DNA from: Syntrophobacteraceae bacterium
GTDB taxonomy: Bacteria; Desulfobacterota; Syntrophobacteria; Syntrophobacterales; Syntrophobacteraceae
NCBI GenBank assembly: GCA_025453975.1
Contig: JALOPI010000024.1
Location: 1-64,000 of the forward strand
Direction of reading: 5' to 3'
Length of the DNA: 64,000 bases
Shown: in pieces, positions 54,530 to 63,493 of the stretch
Layout: each line of letters starts with the position of its first letter
Position numbering within the stretch: position 1 is the first letter of the stretch
The notes under the pieces: generated by a model
Told to the model about the DNA's origin: nothing
Seen by the model: the letters and a program-made list of their open reading frames with translations, nothing else
The model's database searches: none
Translations under genes and position numbers: made by a program

Positions 54530-55894
54530 CTAATAGAGCAGGTCGTATTCCGGGATGTCGTGGAGACGGCGAGTGTGCGAAATGAGGGTGTCCGGCAGAT
54601 AGCGCCCCCAGAGCTTGAAGGGAATCTCCGTGATCTCGACCTTGGGGCTGAAGCCGACACCGAAGAGGTAGCCGATCAGAAACTCCACATTGGTGGGGAT
54701 GTACCCCCTGTAGATCTTATTGTCCCTCTGAGCGATGATGCGCTCCTCATGGATGCTGGTCCCCAGCTCGGACTCCACCATGTCCGGGAAGGTAGCGAGA
54801 ATGAGCTCCAATCTGAGGTTGGGCTTGGGGTGGCCCATGAGCGGCTCCAGCCCCTTTTTCAGACGCTCCTCGGGAATGCCCCGATTGAGGTACTTCGCCC
54901 AGCTCCGCTGGTCCAGGAATCGGCGGCAGACATGCTCGGGATCCCACAGGACGTCCACGATCATGCTCTTGGCCTGATAGCTGCCCGTGTGGTTGTCCTT
55001 CTCATGAATCCGGATGGTTGGATCTCCATCGATGATCGTCTCCAGGCGGTGCATCTTTTCGGGGTCCGCAATGATCTTCAGCCCCCCGACATCGGCGATG
55101 TTCAAGGCGGCCCGGTCCAGCCGGATACTGCATTCCCTGAACGCGCGGGCAACCTCCTTTTCGGCGTCGATGAACTCCTGAATCATTTCCATCTCGGGGG
55201 TGACCAGGGCGTCCAGCGGGATGCCCAGTCTCCACGCGCGCTCCTCGGCCTTGTGATGGGCAAGGTCCTGCACCGTTTCAAAGATCCAGTTGGCCAGCTT
55301 GCGATTGGCCTTCTCGGCGATGCGCCTCGGCCGCTTGACCCGGAAGAGGCCCAGAAGCTGGTCGGAGCTGTCCAGGTAGAGGACCCCATTGATGGGTGCC
55401 TCCCGATAGTAGAAATCAGGGTTTTGCCTGTACTGGGCGAAAAGCTCCAGCACCCGGGTATCTTCCACGGATGCCGTTCCGCAGAGGGTGTCCCTCAGCT
55501 CTCCCTTGAACTGAATGGGCCTCTTTCGGAAAGGCTCCTGATAAACGGTGCCGAGAAGCAGCTCGGAGAATGTGGCAAGGGTTTCGCCGATGACGAAGCC
55601 GTCACAGATCAGAATTTCCGTCAGGCGGAGGGCGTCGCTGGGCTCGGGGCGACCGCAGAACCAGCGGTCCACCATCTCGAACAGCTCCTCACGATGGATG
55701 AACGACGTCAGATGCAAAGGCAGCCTCGGAGGTTGTCTGGCAAGCGCAGCGGCTGTAAGCCTGTCAGAAGGGTGGTTCAAGGGCGGACCACCAACCGGGC
55801 CGCGCCCGTGGCCGGCTGGCTCCTCGATCATCCGCCCGCGGCGGCTTTCTGGAGCCTTCGGAGCCGAATGCGGCGCCATGCTCCCCGTTTCCAT
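54530..55894 (-). CDS. conserved-looking protein of unknown function
   Basis: The protein has about 454 residues and I do not recognise it. The N-terminal 45 residues are low-complexity (proline, glycine, alanine). The rest is a globular alpha/beta protein rich in charged residues. Notable segments are YYREAPINGVLYLDSSDQLL, GGLKIIADPEKMHRLE, then IRIHEKDNHTGSYQAKSMIV, faintly reminiscent of the RelA/SpoT nucleotidyltransferase fold but too weak to assign. There are no membrane spans or signal peptide. The start is uncertain: TTG 55927, ATG 55894 or ATG 55879; none has an ideal site. Codon usage and length support a real gene. Confidence 0.6.
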   Translation of the reverse strand: METGSMAPHSAPKAPESRRGRMIEEPAGHGRGPVGGPPLNHPSDRLTAAALARQPPRLPLHLTSFIHREELFEMVDRWFCGRPEPSDALRLTEILICDGFVIGETLATFSELLLGTVYQEPFRKRPIQFKGELRDTLCGTASVEDTRVLELFAQYRQNPDFYYREAPINGVLYLDSSDQLLGLFRVKRPRRIAEKANRKLANWIFETVQDLAHHKAEERAWRLGIPLDALVTPEMEMIQEFIDAEKEVARAFRECSIRLDRAALNIADVGGLKIIADPEKMHRLETIIDGDPTIRIHEKDNHTGSYQAKSMIVDVLWDPEHVCRRFLDQRSWAKYLNRGIPEERLKKGLEPLMGHPKPNLRLELILATFPDMVESELGTSIHEERIIAQRDNKIYRGYIPTNVEFLIGYLFGVGFSPKVEITEIPFKLWGRYLPDTLISHTRRLHDIPEYDLLY

Positions 55895-56070
55895 CCCTGC
55901 TATCGGCCCTCCAGCCTCGCCACTCAAAGGCTACTCAACGGGTCCGTCATCCTTTAGACTTAGAAGGATGGAGAGCGCGGACGTACCTGAATAAGATTCT
56001 AGACGTTTCCGCCGATGCATGCAAAACTTTTGGGGACGGCAGGTGACGATCAGAGGATGACTTGACGATC

Positions 56071-56631
56071 ATGCAGGAGATTATGGATCCCAAAAAGAGG
56101 AAGGCGATGGTCTCGATCCGGCCCATGGAGATCGACGATCTGGCGGCTGTTTTTCACCTGGGTGAGCGACTCTTCACCGCCCGGGAGGCTCCCAATCTGT
56201 ACCGGACCTGGGATGAGTACGAGGTCATCTCGCTCTTCCAGTCGGATGCCGAATTCTGCCTCGTTGCGGAGGAAGAGGAGAAAATCGTCGGCTTTGCTTT
56301 GGGGACGACGGTGACCAAGAGTCATTCCGCCTGGAAATACGGTTACCTGGTCTGGCTGGGCATCGACCCCGCCTACCACGGTCAGGGGATCGCCTCCAAG
56401 CTTTTCCATCGATTTCGCGACCTCATGCTCTCGGACGGCGTGCGAATCCTGCTGGTGGATACGGAAGCCGAGAATCTCCCCGCGCTTCATTTCTTCAGAA
56501 AAATGGGGTTCGGCAATCCACAGGAGCACATCTACCTGGCCCTCAATCTGGACCCTCAGCTCAAGCAGATGAAAGGTCGAAAAGTCGATGGAAAAACGCC
56601 TTCGCGATACCGGCTCCGCTACGACGACTGA
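56071..56631 (+). CDS. GNAT-family N-acetyltransferase
   Basis: The protein has about 186 residues. The GNAT fold is recognisable from SIRPMEIDDLAAVFHLGERL, then VWLGIDPAYHGQGIASKLFH with the acetyl-CoA-binding Q/RxxGxG-type loop (HGQGIA), and LHFFRKMGFG. It is similar to RimI-type protein or small-molecule acetylases; the acceptor is unknown. The start is uncertain among ATGs at 56071, 56083 and 56107; the last has GAGG at six bases. Its end overlaps the M20 peptidase gene by 44 bases in another frame, so the two are probably translated together. Confidence 0.85.
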   Translation: MQEIMDPKKRKAMVSIRPMEIDDLAAVFHLGERLFTAREAPNLYRTWDEYEVISLFQSDAEFCLVAEEEEKIVGFALGTTVTKSHSAWKYGYLVWLGIDPAYHGQGIASKLFHRFRDLMLSDGVRILLVDTEAENLPALHFFRKMGFGNPQEHIYLALNLDPQLKQMKGRKVDGKTPSRYRLRYDD

Positions 56632-57766
56632 GGTCCGCCCACGGATCAAGCGGAGGCGACTCCACCACCTGCTCCGGCGACTCATCGACATCTACAGCCC
56701 CAGCGGCAAGGAAGAGGAGATCCTCGATTATCTCCATTCCACCCTCAAACGCCACGGGCTGCCCGTGACCCAGCAGGCGGTGGACAGCCACCGCTACAAT
56801 CTTCTCGTGATCCCCCCGGAGCAGGAACCGCGGCTGCTCCTGGTCGGCCACGTCGATACGGTCGTGGCCTATGATCTCGAGCACTTCGCGCATTCCGAGG
56901 CTGGCGGCGCCATGGCCGGACTGGGGGCGGCCGACATGAAAGGGGGGTGCGCCGCCATGATCGAAGCCTTTCTCGCCCTCTGGGAGAGCGGCATTCGGCG
57001 GTTACCCGTGGCTCTGGCCCTGGTGGTCGGAGAGGAGGAGGATGGGGACGGCGCCAGACGGCTGATCAAGGAGCTGCACGTTCCATGGGCTCTCATCGGG
57101 GAGCCCACCAACCTGGCGCCCTGTCTGAGCCACCACGGCTACCTCGAGCTCCAGATCGTGACGCGGGGAAAGCGCATGCATGCCTCCCTCGCCAATCGAG
57201 GGCTCCATCCCGTGGAAGCGATGCTGCAGGTCCTCTTGAAGGTCTCTCAGTACGTCCGGGACGTTCGGTCGAATATTGTCTATAATATTCGAGAGCTTGA
57301 GAGCTCACCCGCCGGGTTTGCCGTCCCCGAGCGCTGCGAGGCCTGGCTGGATTTCCACGTGCCTCCCTCGGCCCCACTGGGAGACATCACCCTGGATATC
57401 GAGGAGATCATTGCGGCGGAGCAGCAAGGCAACCCCTCTTTCGACGGGGTCTTTCGCTTCGTCACGATCCACGCCGGGTATTCCCTGCCTGAAAAAGGCC
57501 TGATCGTGGAATCCTTGAAGCGCACCTTCGCCCAGCGGTCCCTTCCTTGGCAGCCCCAGCCGTTTCCGAGCCATTCCGATGCCAATCTGCTCTGGGCCGC
57601 TGGCATCAAGCCGATTCTTCTCGGCTGCGGCGAGCTGGAGAAGGCGCACTCACCTGAAGAATCCGTTTCGCTTTCTCAGGTCGAACTGGCGGCGGAGATC
57701 TACCTGGACCTGATGCTCGCCCTATCCGGTGTCTGTCCGGCCGGGGAGTGCCCCAGGGGGCTCTGA
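56588..57766 (+). CDS. M20-family metallopeptidase/deacylase (ArgE/DapE type)
   Basis: The protein has 392 residues. Dinuclear zinc ligands and catalytic residues are H88 (GHVDTV), D116 (GAADMKGG), E149/E150 (VGEEEDGDG) and E172 (GEPTN). A late histidine lies in EKAHSPEE. A dimerisation insert lies between about 180 and 290. The family hydrolyses N-acyl amino acids or peptides, for example in arginine or lysine synthesis; this member's substrate is open. Overlap with the preceding acetyltransferase gene suggests a paired acetylation/deacetylation function (inference). Confidence 0.9.
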   Translation: MEKRLRDTGSATTTEVRPRIKRRRLHHLLRRLIDIYSPSGKEEEILDYLHSTLKRHGLPVTQQAVDSHRYNLLVIPPEQEPRLLLVGHVDTVVAYDLEHFAHSEAGGAMAGLGAADMKGGCAAMIEAFLALWESGIRRLPVALALVVGEEEDGDGARRLIKELHVPWALIGEPTNLAPCLSHHGYLELQIVTRGKRMHASLANRGLHPVEAMLQVLLKVSQYVRDVRSNIVYNIRELESSPAGFAVPERCEAWLDFHVPPSAPLGDITLDIEEIIAAEQQGNPSFDGVFRFVTIHAGYSLPEKGLIVESLKRTFAQRSLPWQPQPFPSHSDANLLWAAGIKPILLGCGELEKAHSPEESVSLSQVELAAEIYLDLMLALSGVCPAGECPRGL

Positions 57767-57772
57767 TCTCCT

Positions 57773-57822
57773 GCATGGGAATGGCTCATCCCATGCTGGC
57801 CCGTCGCAGATGGGGATGAGCC
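57773..57822 (+). terminator. two alternative stem-loops after the M20 gene
   Basis: GCATGGGA pairs with TCCCATGC (57773-57796). Alternatively GGCTCATCCC (57783-57792) pairs with GGGATGAGCC (57813-57822). The pairings exclude each other. No T-run follows. Confidence 0.35.
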
Positions 57823-57935
57823 CCGCAAACACCAGCCAATATGAGGCTGGGGCCCCGCCCGCTTCAACTCCGCACTGCCGGCCCGCCTGCCCAAACAGGC
57901 TCCGAGTGCCTGATTGGCGCCTTCAGTCCGTCGGG

Positions 57936-58394
57936 CTACGGTGCCTGGGTGTGCTCGCTCCGAGCGTCGATTCTTCCAAGCATTTCATCGTAAACCGAGT
58001 CTCCAAGGAACGCCCGGAGTCGGCGCTGCTGAGAGCACCGGGCGGCATATTCCTTCCAAAACGCCATGGCCTCCGTCGCCATCATCTTGTCGCCCTCTCC
58101 CAGGTCAGAGATCCAGTCCTCCCTGAAAGGCTGATATTCCTCCAGAAGCTTGCAGCTGGCGCCGTCCATGGCCAGCATGAAGAGCGCCTCGTAAGGTCCG
58201 ATGACATCGTCTCCTGCCATCACGGACAGATAGAGATCCAGGAAACGGCCGCTCTTGAAAAGCCTGCAGCGGAAATGCTCCACGGTTTCCAACGCCTGAT
58301 CATCCACCCAATGGGGATTGGCCATCACACGGGTCATCTTGATGGAGATCTGCTTCTGGTCCAGCCATTGGTCCAATCTACTCCATGCCTGCAT
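57936..58394 (-). CDS. hypothetical protein, helical
   Basis: The protein has 152 residues, is probably soluble and mostly helical, and I do not recognise it. It begins MQAWSRLDQWLDQKQISIKM and contains a motif-like stretch VMAGDDVIGPYEALFMLAMD. No signal peptide or membrane span is visible. A GGGAGGGG ribosome binding site precedes the ATG at 58394, which supports translation. It converges on the M20 peptidase gene and stands alone. Confidence 0.6.
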   Translation of the reverse strand: MQAWSRLDQWLDQKQISIKMTRVMANPHWVDDQALETVEHFRCRLFKSGRFLDLYLSVMAGDDVIGPYEALFMLAMDGASCKLLEEYQPFREDWISDLGEGDKMMATEAMAFWKEYAARCSQQRRLRAFLGDSVYDEMLGRIDARSEHTQAP

Positions 58395-58915
58395 ATTCCC
58401 CTCCCTTCCGGCACCAGGCTTCGGCGGCGCCCATGGACATGAGTCCGTCTTGGGTTGAAGTGAGAAGAGCTGCCCGGGACCTATAACCTTCCTCCGGCGG
58501 TGACCGCCCAAGTCCTTCTGAATCTGGCGCTCCCTGAATGCAGCCCCATGAAGGGCGGTGAGACTTCTGAGTGCTGGTCCCCGGCGAGCAGCGCACGGGA
58601 CCCTGTGAGCGGCGCATCGAGACGGAAGAGCGCTTTATCGGTGCTCGGATCCGCGGCTATGTCGACAGGGGGGGGTGGAAAATCAGCGGTATGAAACAGG
58701 GTCAGGCATCTTGACGACTCGGGGTCCATTCCGGAGATCGAAGCATCGTCTGCTTTCAGCAGAACATCGACTCATCTGTCCACCGGTCGGCATGGCGCCA
58801 TATAATCCGAATCTTGAGAATAAGCATCTCCGTGAAAGATCCAATGGGGATAATCATGTATTTCTTCGGTGGAGCCCCCTCCTGGGTCGGGGGGGCCTGT
58901 CATGCGGTTGGTTGA
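58395..58915. other. intergenic region, no gene recognised
   Basis: These 521 bases lie downstream of the cpoB gene and upstream of the hypothetical protein gene. A G/C hairpin (GCCCCC/GGGGGC, 58874-58896) near cpoB may end the tol-pal transcript but lacks a T-run. Nothing else is recognised. Confidence 0.5.
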
Positions 58916-59740
58916 TCAGCGGAGCTGCTTGAGCTTCTTCTGGGCCTCCTGAGCCTGGCTCGAATTGGGGTAACGGTCCACCAGCCTCTCGAAGAGAATA
59001 TGGGCCGCCGTGGAGTCCCCAATCTGTTGAAATGCCGATCCCTGCTTGAGCAGTGCCTGGGGGACGCGGCTTCCGTTGGGATAGCGGTCCAGGACCTTCT
59101 GATAGGACTCGATGGCCGCCTGGTACTGCTTTTCGGCATAATGGCTTTCGGCGATGTTGAACAGCGCCGTCTCCGTCTTGTCCGACTTGGGGTACTTGCT
59201 CAGGAAAGTGCCGTATTCCTTCCGGGCATTGTCGTGCTTGCCCTGGGTGAAGAGCTGCGTGGCCTTGTCGAATTGAGCTCTTTCCGGATCCTCGGGCTCC
59301 GGAAGGGTCACCTTGGCCTCGGGAGCCGATGGTCGGGGCGATGCGCTGGGAGGGGGCACCGTCGGAGGCAGGGCACCGAGAGGTGAAGACACACTCGCCG
59401 CTGGAGGCGATGCGCCCGCTTCCGATGCAGGCTGGGACGATGAAATCGACTGCGCCTTCCCCATTTGGTCCATGCGATACTGAAGCTCCTCGATGCGTCC
59501 GTTGAGACCTCCCACTTTCATCTGGAGCTCTTCGATTCTGGAGTACAGGTCCGCGCTGCGCTGCCCCTGTCCTTCGGAGCTCTGGACGCGTCGCTCCAGA
59601 TTGTACACTCTATCGTAAAGCATGCTGAGACTCTGCTGCATGGTTGATGTTTCCTGGGTGGTGGCGCACCCCGTGCCCAGGCCGAGGAATGCCATGCACA
59701 GGAGAAGGAGCCTGGCTCCCGTCACAATCCGCTTGCTCAT
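58916..59740 (-). CDS. cpoB: Tol-Pal system lipoprotein CpoB (YbgF)
   Basis: The protein has 274 residues. A lipoprotein signal (LGLGTGC lipobox) is followed by a coiled coil (about 35-85). A serine/proline linker and three C-terminal TPR repeats (FDKATQLFTQGKHDNARKEY onward) follow. CpoB coordinates Tol function with cell-wall synthesis during division. In E. coli it is periplasmic; the lipobox here suggests membrane anchoring, a common variation in this phylum. Start at 59740. It is the last gene of the tol-pal operon. Confidence 0.9.
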   Translation of the reverse strand: MSKRIVTGARLLLLCMAFLGLGTGCATTQETSTMQQSLSMLYDRVYNLERRVQSSEGQGQRSADLYSRIEELQMKVGGLNGRIEELQYRMDQMGKAQSISSSQPASEAGASPPAASVSSPLGALPPTVPPPSASPRPSAPEAKVTLPEPEDPERAQFDKATQLFTQGKHDNARKEYGTFLSKYPKSDKTETALFNIAESHYAEKQYQAAIESYQKVLDRYPNGSRVPQALLKQGSAFQQIGDSTAAHILFERLVDRYPNSSQAQEAQKKLKQLR

Positions 59741-59849
59741 GAGTATCCCTTTTTCACAGTCAAAGGCATCCGTCCCCCCCCCGCCCATTTCACACGGAAC
59801 GCCATTATAGGGCGAGGAGCCGTCCCGTCGGGGGAGGGACGGAGCATCC

Positions 59850-60431
59850 TCAGTTGTTCAGAACGAAATGCGCCCGTCGATTACGCGCGTGAGCCGCCTC
59901 ATCGCTGCCCGTGGCGATGGGGCGCTCCTCGCCGTAACTCACCGCGTTGAGATTCTGGGTGCTCATCCCCGAATTGGCCAGGTACTGCATGGCGGTGTTG
60001 GCGCGCCTTTCTCCCAGTGCCAGGTTGTACTCGTTGGTGCCCCTGTCATCGCAGTGTCCTTCGACGGTGACCCGGACCTTGGGGTACCGCTTGAGGAATT
60101 GAATCTTGTCGTCCAGGATCTTCTTGGCAGGGTCCGTCAGCACGTAGGCATCGAAATCGAAATAAACGTCCTCGTTTTCGAACCGCTGGGCCTTCTGCAT
60201 GAACTCCTGGCGCTCAGCTTCGCTGTTGAGCCCCAGCTCACGCCAGCGCGCATCGTCCGCACCCATGCTCCCCCCGGATCCCATGCCCCCCATGTCCCCG
60301 GATCCGTATCCGGCTCCTCCGGGCCCCAAGCCCTGCTGAGTCGGAACCTTTTTCTTCGAGCAGGCCACGAGGCCGAATGCCAAGGCCAACATGAGGAAAA
60401 CCCCCAACACCTTATCGAGCCGAACGTTCAT
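59850..60431 (-). CDS. pal: peptidoglycan-associated lipoprotein Pal
   Basis: The protein has 193 residues. A lipobox (ALAFGLVAC) is followed by a glycine/methionine-rich linker and an OmpA-C domain. Peptidoglycan-binding residues lie in VTVEGHCDDRGTNEYNLALG and ERRA. Pal ties the outer membrane to peptidoglycan and binds TolB. The ATG at 60431 is preferred over an adjacent upstream GTG because of GGAG spacing. Confidence 0.95.
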   Translation of the reverse strand: MNVRLDKVLGVFLMLALAFGLVACSKKKVPTQQGLGPGGAGYGSGDMGGMGSGGSMGADDARWRELGLNSEAERQEFMQKAQRFENEDVYFDFDAYVLTDPAKKILDDKIQFLKRYPKVRVTVEGHCDDRGTNEYNLALGERRANTAMQYLANSGMSTQNLNAVSYGEERPIATGSDEAAHARNRRAHFVLNN

Positions 60432-60510
60432 CACTTTCTCCCCGTCTCTCCCAAAAGTGTGCCCAATGAACTGCCAACCATGACGCCGTCAGCGGAATGT
60501 GACCGACTCT

Positions 60511-61842
60511 CTACCTCCCGCCCATTCGGGGCGACCAGTCGGGCATTTCCTGCCCTCCGCCCCGGGAGATTCGCCGAAGGCCTGTCCCATTGCTCAGCAT
60601 GACCCATAAGGCCGATCCGCCCTGCCGGGTGGAGCTGAAGGCCAGCATACGCCCGTCGGGGGACCAGGTGGGCGATTCGTTGTCGCCCTCACCGCGGGTC
60701 AATTGACGAGCTTCGCCTCCCTCGGGGCGCGCTATGAAGATGTTGTGACGCCCTCCCGCCATTCCGCTGAAGGCGATCCAGTCGCCCTTGGGAGACCAGC
60801 TGGGAGAGGTGTTATAGGTGCCGCTGAAGGTGATCCTCCGTTTCTGACCGCTGGAAACATCCATCACGTAAATCTGGGGATTCCCCGGCTCGTTGGAAAC
60901 GTACGCCAGTTTTCGCCCGTCGGGGGACCAGGCGGGGGACACGTTGATGCCCCAGCTCTGCACCAGCCGCTGCATGATCTCCCCCGAGGAGCTCACCAGG
61001 TAGATGTCCGGGTTTCCCCCCTTGGAGAGGGTGACGGCCAACTGATTGGTGCCGGGGCGCCATGCCGGAGCGATGTTGATGCCGGGAAAACCGGCCACGA
61101 GGCGCTGGCCCCCCGTGAGGAGGTTGGCCACGTAAACCTTGGCGTTCCCTTCCTTGTAGCTGACATAAGCAATCTGCGATCCGTCGGAGCTCCAGGACGG
61201 AGAGAGGGCCAGGCTCTGATCGCGAGTCACGGCAACGGGGCTGCTCCCGTCGAAGTCGCAGACGTAAATCTCCTTGACCTTTCCCTGGACCTGGACGTAG
61301 GCGATCTTCGTGTCGAAAACCCCCCGCTCTCCCGTGATGGCCATGATGATCTCGTCGGCCAGCCGGTGGACCATGGGCCTCCAGTTGCGCGTCTCGCCGT
61401 CGTAAACCTTTCCCAGTACCATTCGGCCCGCCACGACGTCGAACAGGCGCGCCTCCATCCGCAGGGCGGAGCCTTGAGCCTGGTAAGACGCCCGAACCAG
61501 GAACTCGGCCCCCAGCCGCTTCCAATCCGGAAACTTGATGTCGCCGGCCGTCAAGCCCATGGACTGAGGATCCTCCAGGAACCCCCGGGGATCCAGCGGC
61601 GTGAAAAGGCCGGAAAAGTCCAGATTCGACGACAGGAGCTCACTCATCTCCCGCGCCAGCTGCGGCTGCTCGGCCGTTTGAAATTTGAAGTCGGGAACGG
61701 CAATGGGGATACGCTGAAATCCAGGCTTGGTGATGTCGATCTCGATCTTCTGAGCCTGCGCCAGACGAGGCGCCGCGCCCAGGTCCAGCAGGCCGAGGCC
61801 AAGCAGCACCATGATGCCGCAACATCGGAGTCCGAAAAGCAT
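60511..61842 (-). CDS. tolB: Tol-Pal translocation protein TolB
   Basis: The protein has 443 residues. A signal peptide (about 1-30) is followed by an N-terminal domain beginning IEIDITKPGFQRIPIAVPDF. A six-bladed propeller made of PD40 repeats follows, seen as SPSWSSDGSQIAYVS, SPAWSPDGRKLAYVS, SPSWSPKGDWIAFSG and SPTWSPDGRMLAFSS. It is periplasmic and links Pal to the TolQRA motor. Confidence 0.95.
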   Translation of the reverse strand: MLFGLRCCGIMVLLGLGLLDLGAAPRLAQAQKIEIDITKPGFQRIPIAVPDFKFQTAEQPQLAREMSELLSSNLDFSGLFTPLDPRGFLEDPQSMGLTAGDIKFPDWKRLGAEFLVRASYQAQGSALRMEARLFDVVAGRMVLGKVYDGETRNWRPMVHRLADEIIMAITGERGVFDTKIAYVQVQGKVKEIYVCDFDGSSPVAVTRDQSLALSPSWSSDGSQIAYVSYKEGNAKVYVANLLTGGQRLVAGFPGINIAPAWRPGTNQLAVTLSKGGNPDIYLVSSSGEIMQRLVQSWGINVSPAWSPDGRKLAYVSNEPGNPQIYVMDVSSGQKRRITFSGTYNTSPSWSPKGDWIAFSGMAGGRHNIFIARPEGGEARQLTRGEGDNESPTWSPDGRMLAFSSTRQGGSALWVMLSNGTGLRRISRGGGQEMPDWSPRMGGR

Positions 61843-61874
61843 TTAGGAGCCCTCCAACCCTTGCACCCGCGCTC

Positions 61875-62870
61875 TCAGGACAATCCTTCAGGGCTGAACC
61901 TGATCCCTATTTCCACCCTGGGATAACTGATGACCTGAGGGAGCGGGGGCAAGGGAGCGGATTTTCGAACAGCTCTGAGAGCCGATTCATCAAAGACAGC
62001 GTTGCCGGATGTTTTCTCCACGCGCAGATCGACGATACTGCCGTCCCGGTTCACGACCACCATGAGTCGCGTTTCGAGCCCCTGGGTCTTGATGGCTTCG
62101 GAAAAAACCCAGTTCCGGCTGATGGTCTCCTTGACGCGATCACCGTAAAACCCGAGAAGGGACGAGGCGACGCGGCCGCCATCGCCGCCCCCGCTTCCCG
62201 CTCCCCCGGCCCCTTTGCCGGCCCCTTCAGGCGAGCCCTTGGGACTTCCCTCGGGGTCTCCCTTTCCGGTGCCTTCGGGCGAGCCCTTGGCAGGACCCTC
62301 CTTCATGGCTTTAGGGTTCCGCTCTCCCTCCTTCTCCGTCGCGGCGGCCAGCTGGGCCCCCTTGGACGAGGATTCCGGCTGCGGCTGTGGCGTCACCTTG
62401 GCCGGCGTCTTGGGCCTGGGGATGAGCTTTTCGATATCCTTGTCGACGGATGCCACGCTCTGGGGCTTCTCGGGCAGCTTGGGCACATCGGGAGCGTCAG
62501 CCTTCCGGATCTCGGTCTGTGGCTTTTCCGCCTGGTCCTTCACCTGGAGGCGTTTCACCGGCACAAAAGGGGTGCTCTTGCTTTGGGGCGACGAGGTGGC
62601 CTTGGGTGCTTCGGGGCCCCGGAACCCCTCTCCCGTGGCGCTCTTGGATCCCTTCTGCAGAGGTGCCGGAGCCAGTCCGATGTCCTGCATGCTGACGAGG
62701 CTCACCATGGTGACCGGTCCCTCCAAGCCCTTTCTGGACAGCCCCCAGCCCCCAGCCATCGCGGAGCTGAAGACCAGGGCGTGCACCAGAATGGACACCC
62801 AGAACCCATTGAACAGATCTCGCCGGGGCAGTCGCTGATCCAGGTAGGCTAGAGATTCCATGGTCATCAT
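61875..62870 (-). CDS. tolA: TolA/TonB-family energy transducer
   Basis: The protein has 331 residues. One N-terminal membrane helix (about 22-44) contains the SxxxH motif (SILVH) typical of TonB/TolA helices that contact the motor. A long lysine/proline/glutamate- and glycine-rich periplasmic spacer follows (about 75-235), including repeated GSPEG/GKGDPEG units. The C-terminal TonB-like domain (LRVEKTSGNAVFDESALRAV) ends the protein. Its position between tolR and tolB identifies it as the TolA of this system. Confidence 0.88.
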   Translation of the reverse strand: MMTMESLAYLDQRLPRRDLFNGFWVSILVHALVFSSAMAGGWGLSRKGLEGPVTMVSLVSMQDIGLAPAPLQKGSKSATGEGFRGPEAPKATSSPQSKSTPFVPVKRLQVKDQAEKPQTEIRKADAPDVPKLPEKPQSVASVDKDIEKLIPRPKTPAKVTPQPQPESSSKGAQLAAATEKEGERNPKAMKEGPAKGSPEGTGKGDPEGSPKGSPEGAGKGAGGAGSGGGDGGRVASSLLGFYGDRVKETISRNWVFSEAIKTQGLETRLMVVVNRDGSIVDLRVEKTSGNAVFDESALRAVRKSAPLPPLPQVISYPRVEIGIRFSPEGLS

Positions 62871-63022
62871 CCCTGCTTATCTTTAGAAATCTCCAGGGCG
62901 CTTTCGATATCTTCGGAATTCACCATACGACACTGAGCCATCACTTTAGCACAGGCCATTTTAAAGACAAAGGAAATCGAGGATCGTCCCCCTGTGCCTG
63001 TCTACTCCCGCCGGACCAGGCT

Positions 63023-63475
63023 TCACTTCCTGGGGCTCTTGACGGGACCGTCCCGGGGAGACTCCGTGACCATGCCGATCTGGTCGATGCCCGCCTGGCG
63101 TATGGAGGACATGACCTGCATCACGTACCCGTAGGGGACGGACTCGTCGGCACGGAGGAAGACCCCCCGTTGAGCCGATGGCCGATTCTGATTCATGGCC
63201 AGGAGCTTCTCACCCAGCACGTCGAGACTGACCGGATGCTCATTGATGAACAGGTTGCGATCCTTGTGAACGGTGACCACCAGCCGCTCCTCCTCCGAAG
63301 GGATGGCCGGAGCGGCGGATTCCGGCAGCTTCACGTCGATGCCCTGGGTCATCATGGGCGCCGTCACCATGAAGATGATGAGCAGCACCAGCATGACATC
63401 CACGAAAGGCGTCACGTTGATCTCCGAAACCATCCGACGCGAGGAACCGCTGCTTCCACTGACCTGCATGCCCAT
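63023..63475 (-). CDS. tolR: proton-channel protein TolR (ExbD family)
   Basis: The protein has 150 residues. A single membrane helix with the essential aspartate in [19 protein letters not shown] is followed by a periplasmic domain ending [20 protein letters not shown]. With TolQ it forms the proton-driven motor. It lies 18 bases after tolQ. Confidence 0.94.
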   Translation of the reverse strand: MGMQVSGSSGSSRRMVSEINVTPFVDVMLVLLIIFMVTAPMMTQGIDVKLPESAAPAIPSEEERLVVTVHKDRNLFINEHPVSLDVLGEKLLAMNQNRPSAQRGVFLRADESVPYGYVMQVMSSIRQAGIDQIGMVTESPRDGPVKSPRK

Positions 63476-63493
63476 GAGGCTTCCTTTCCCGAT

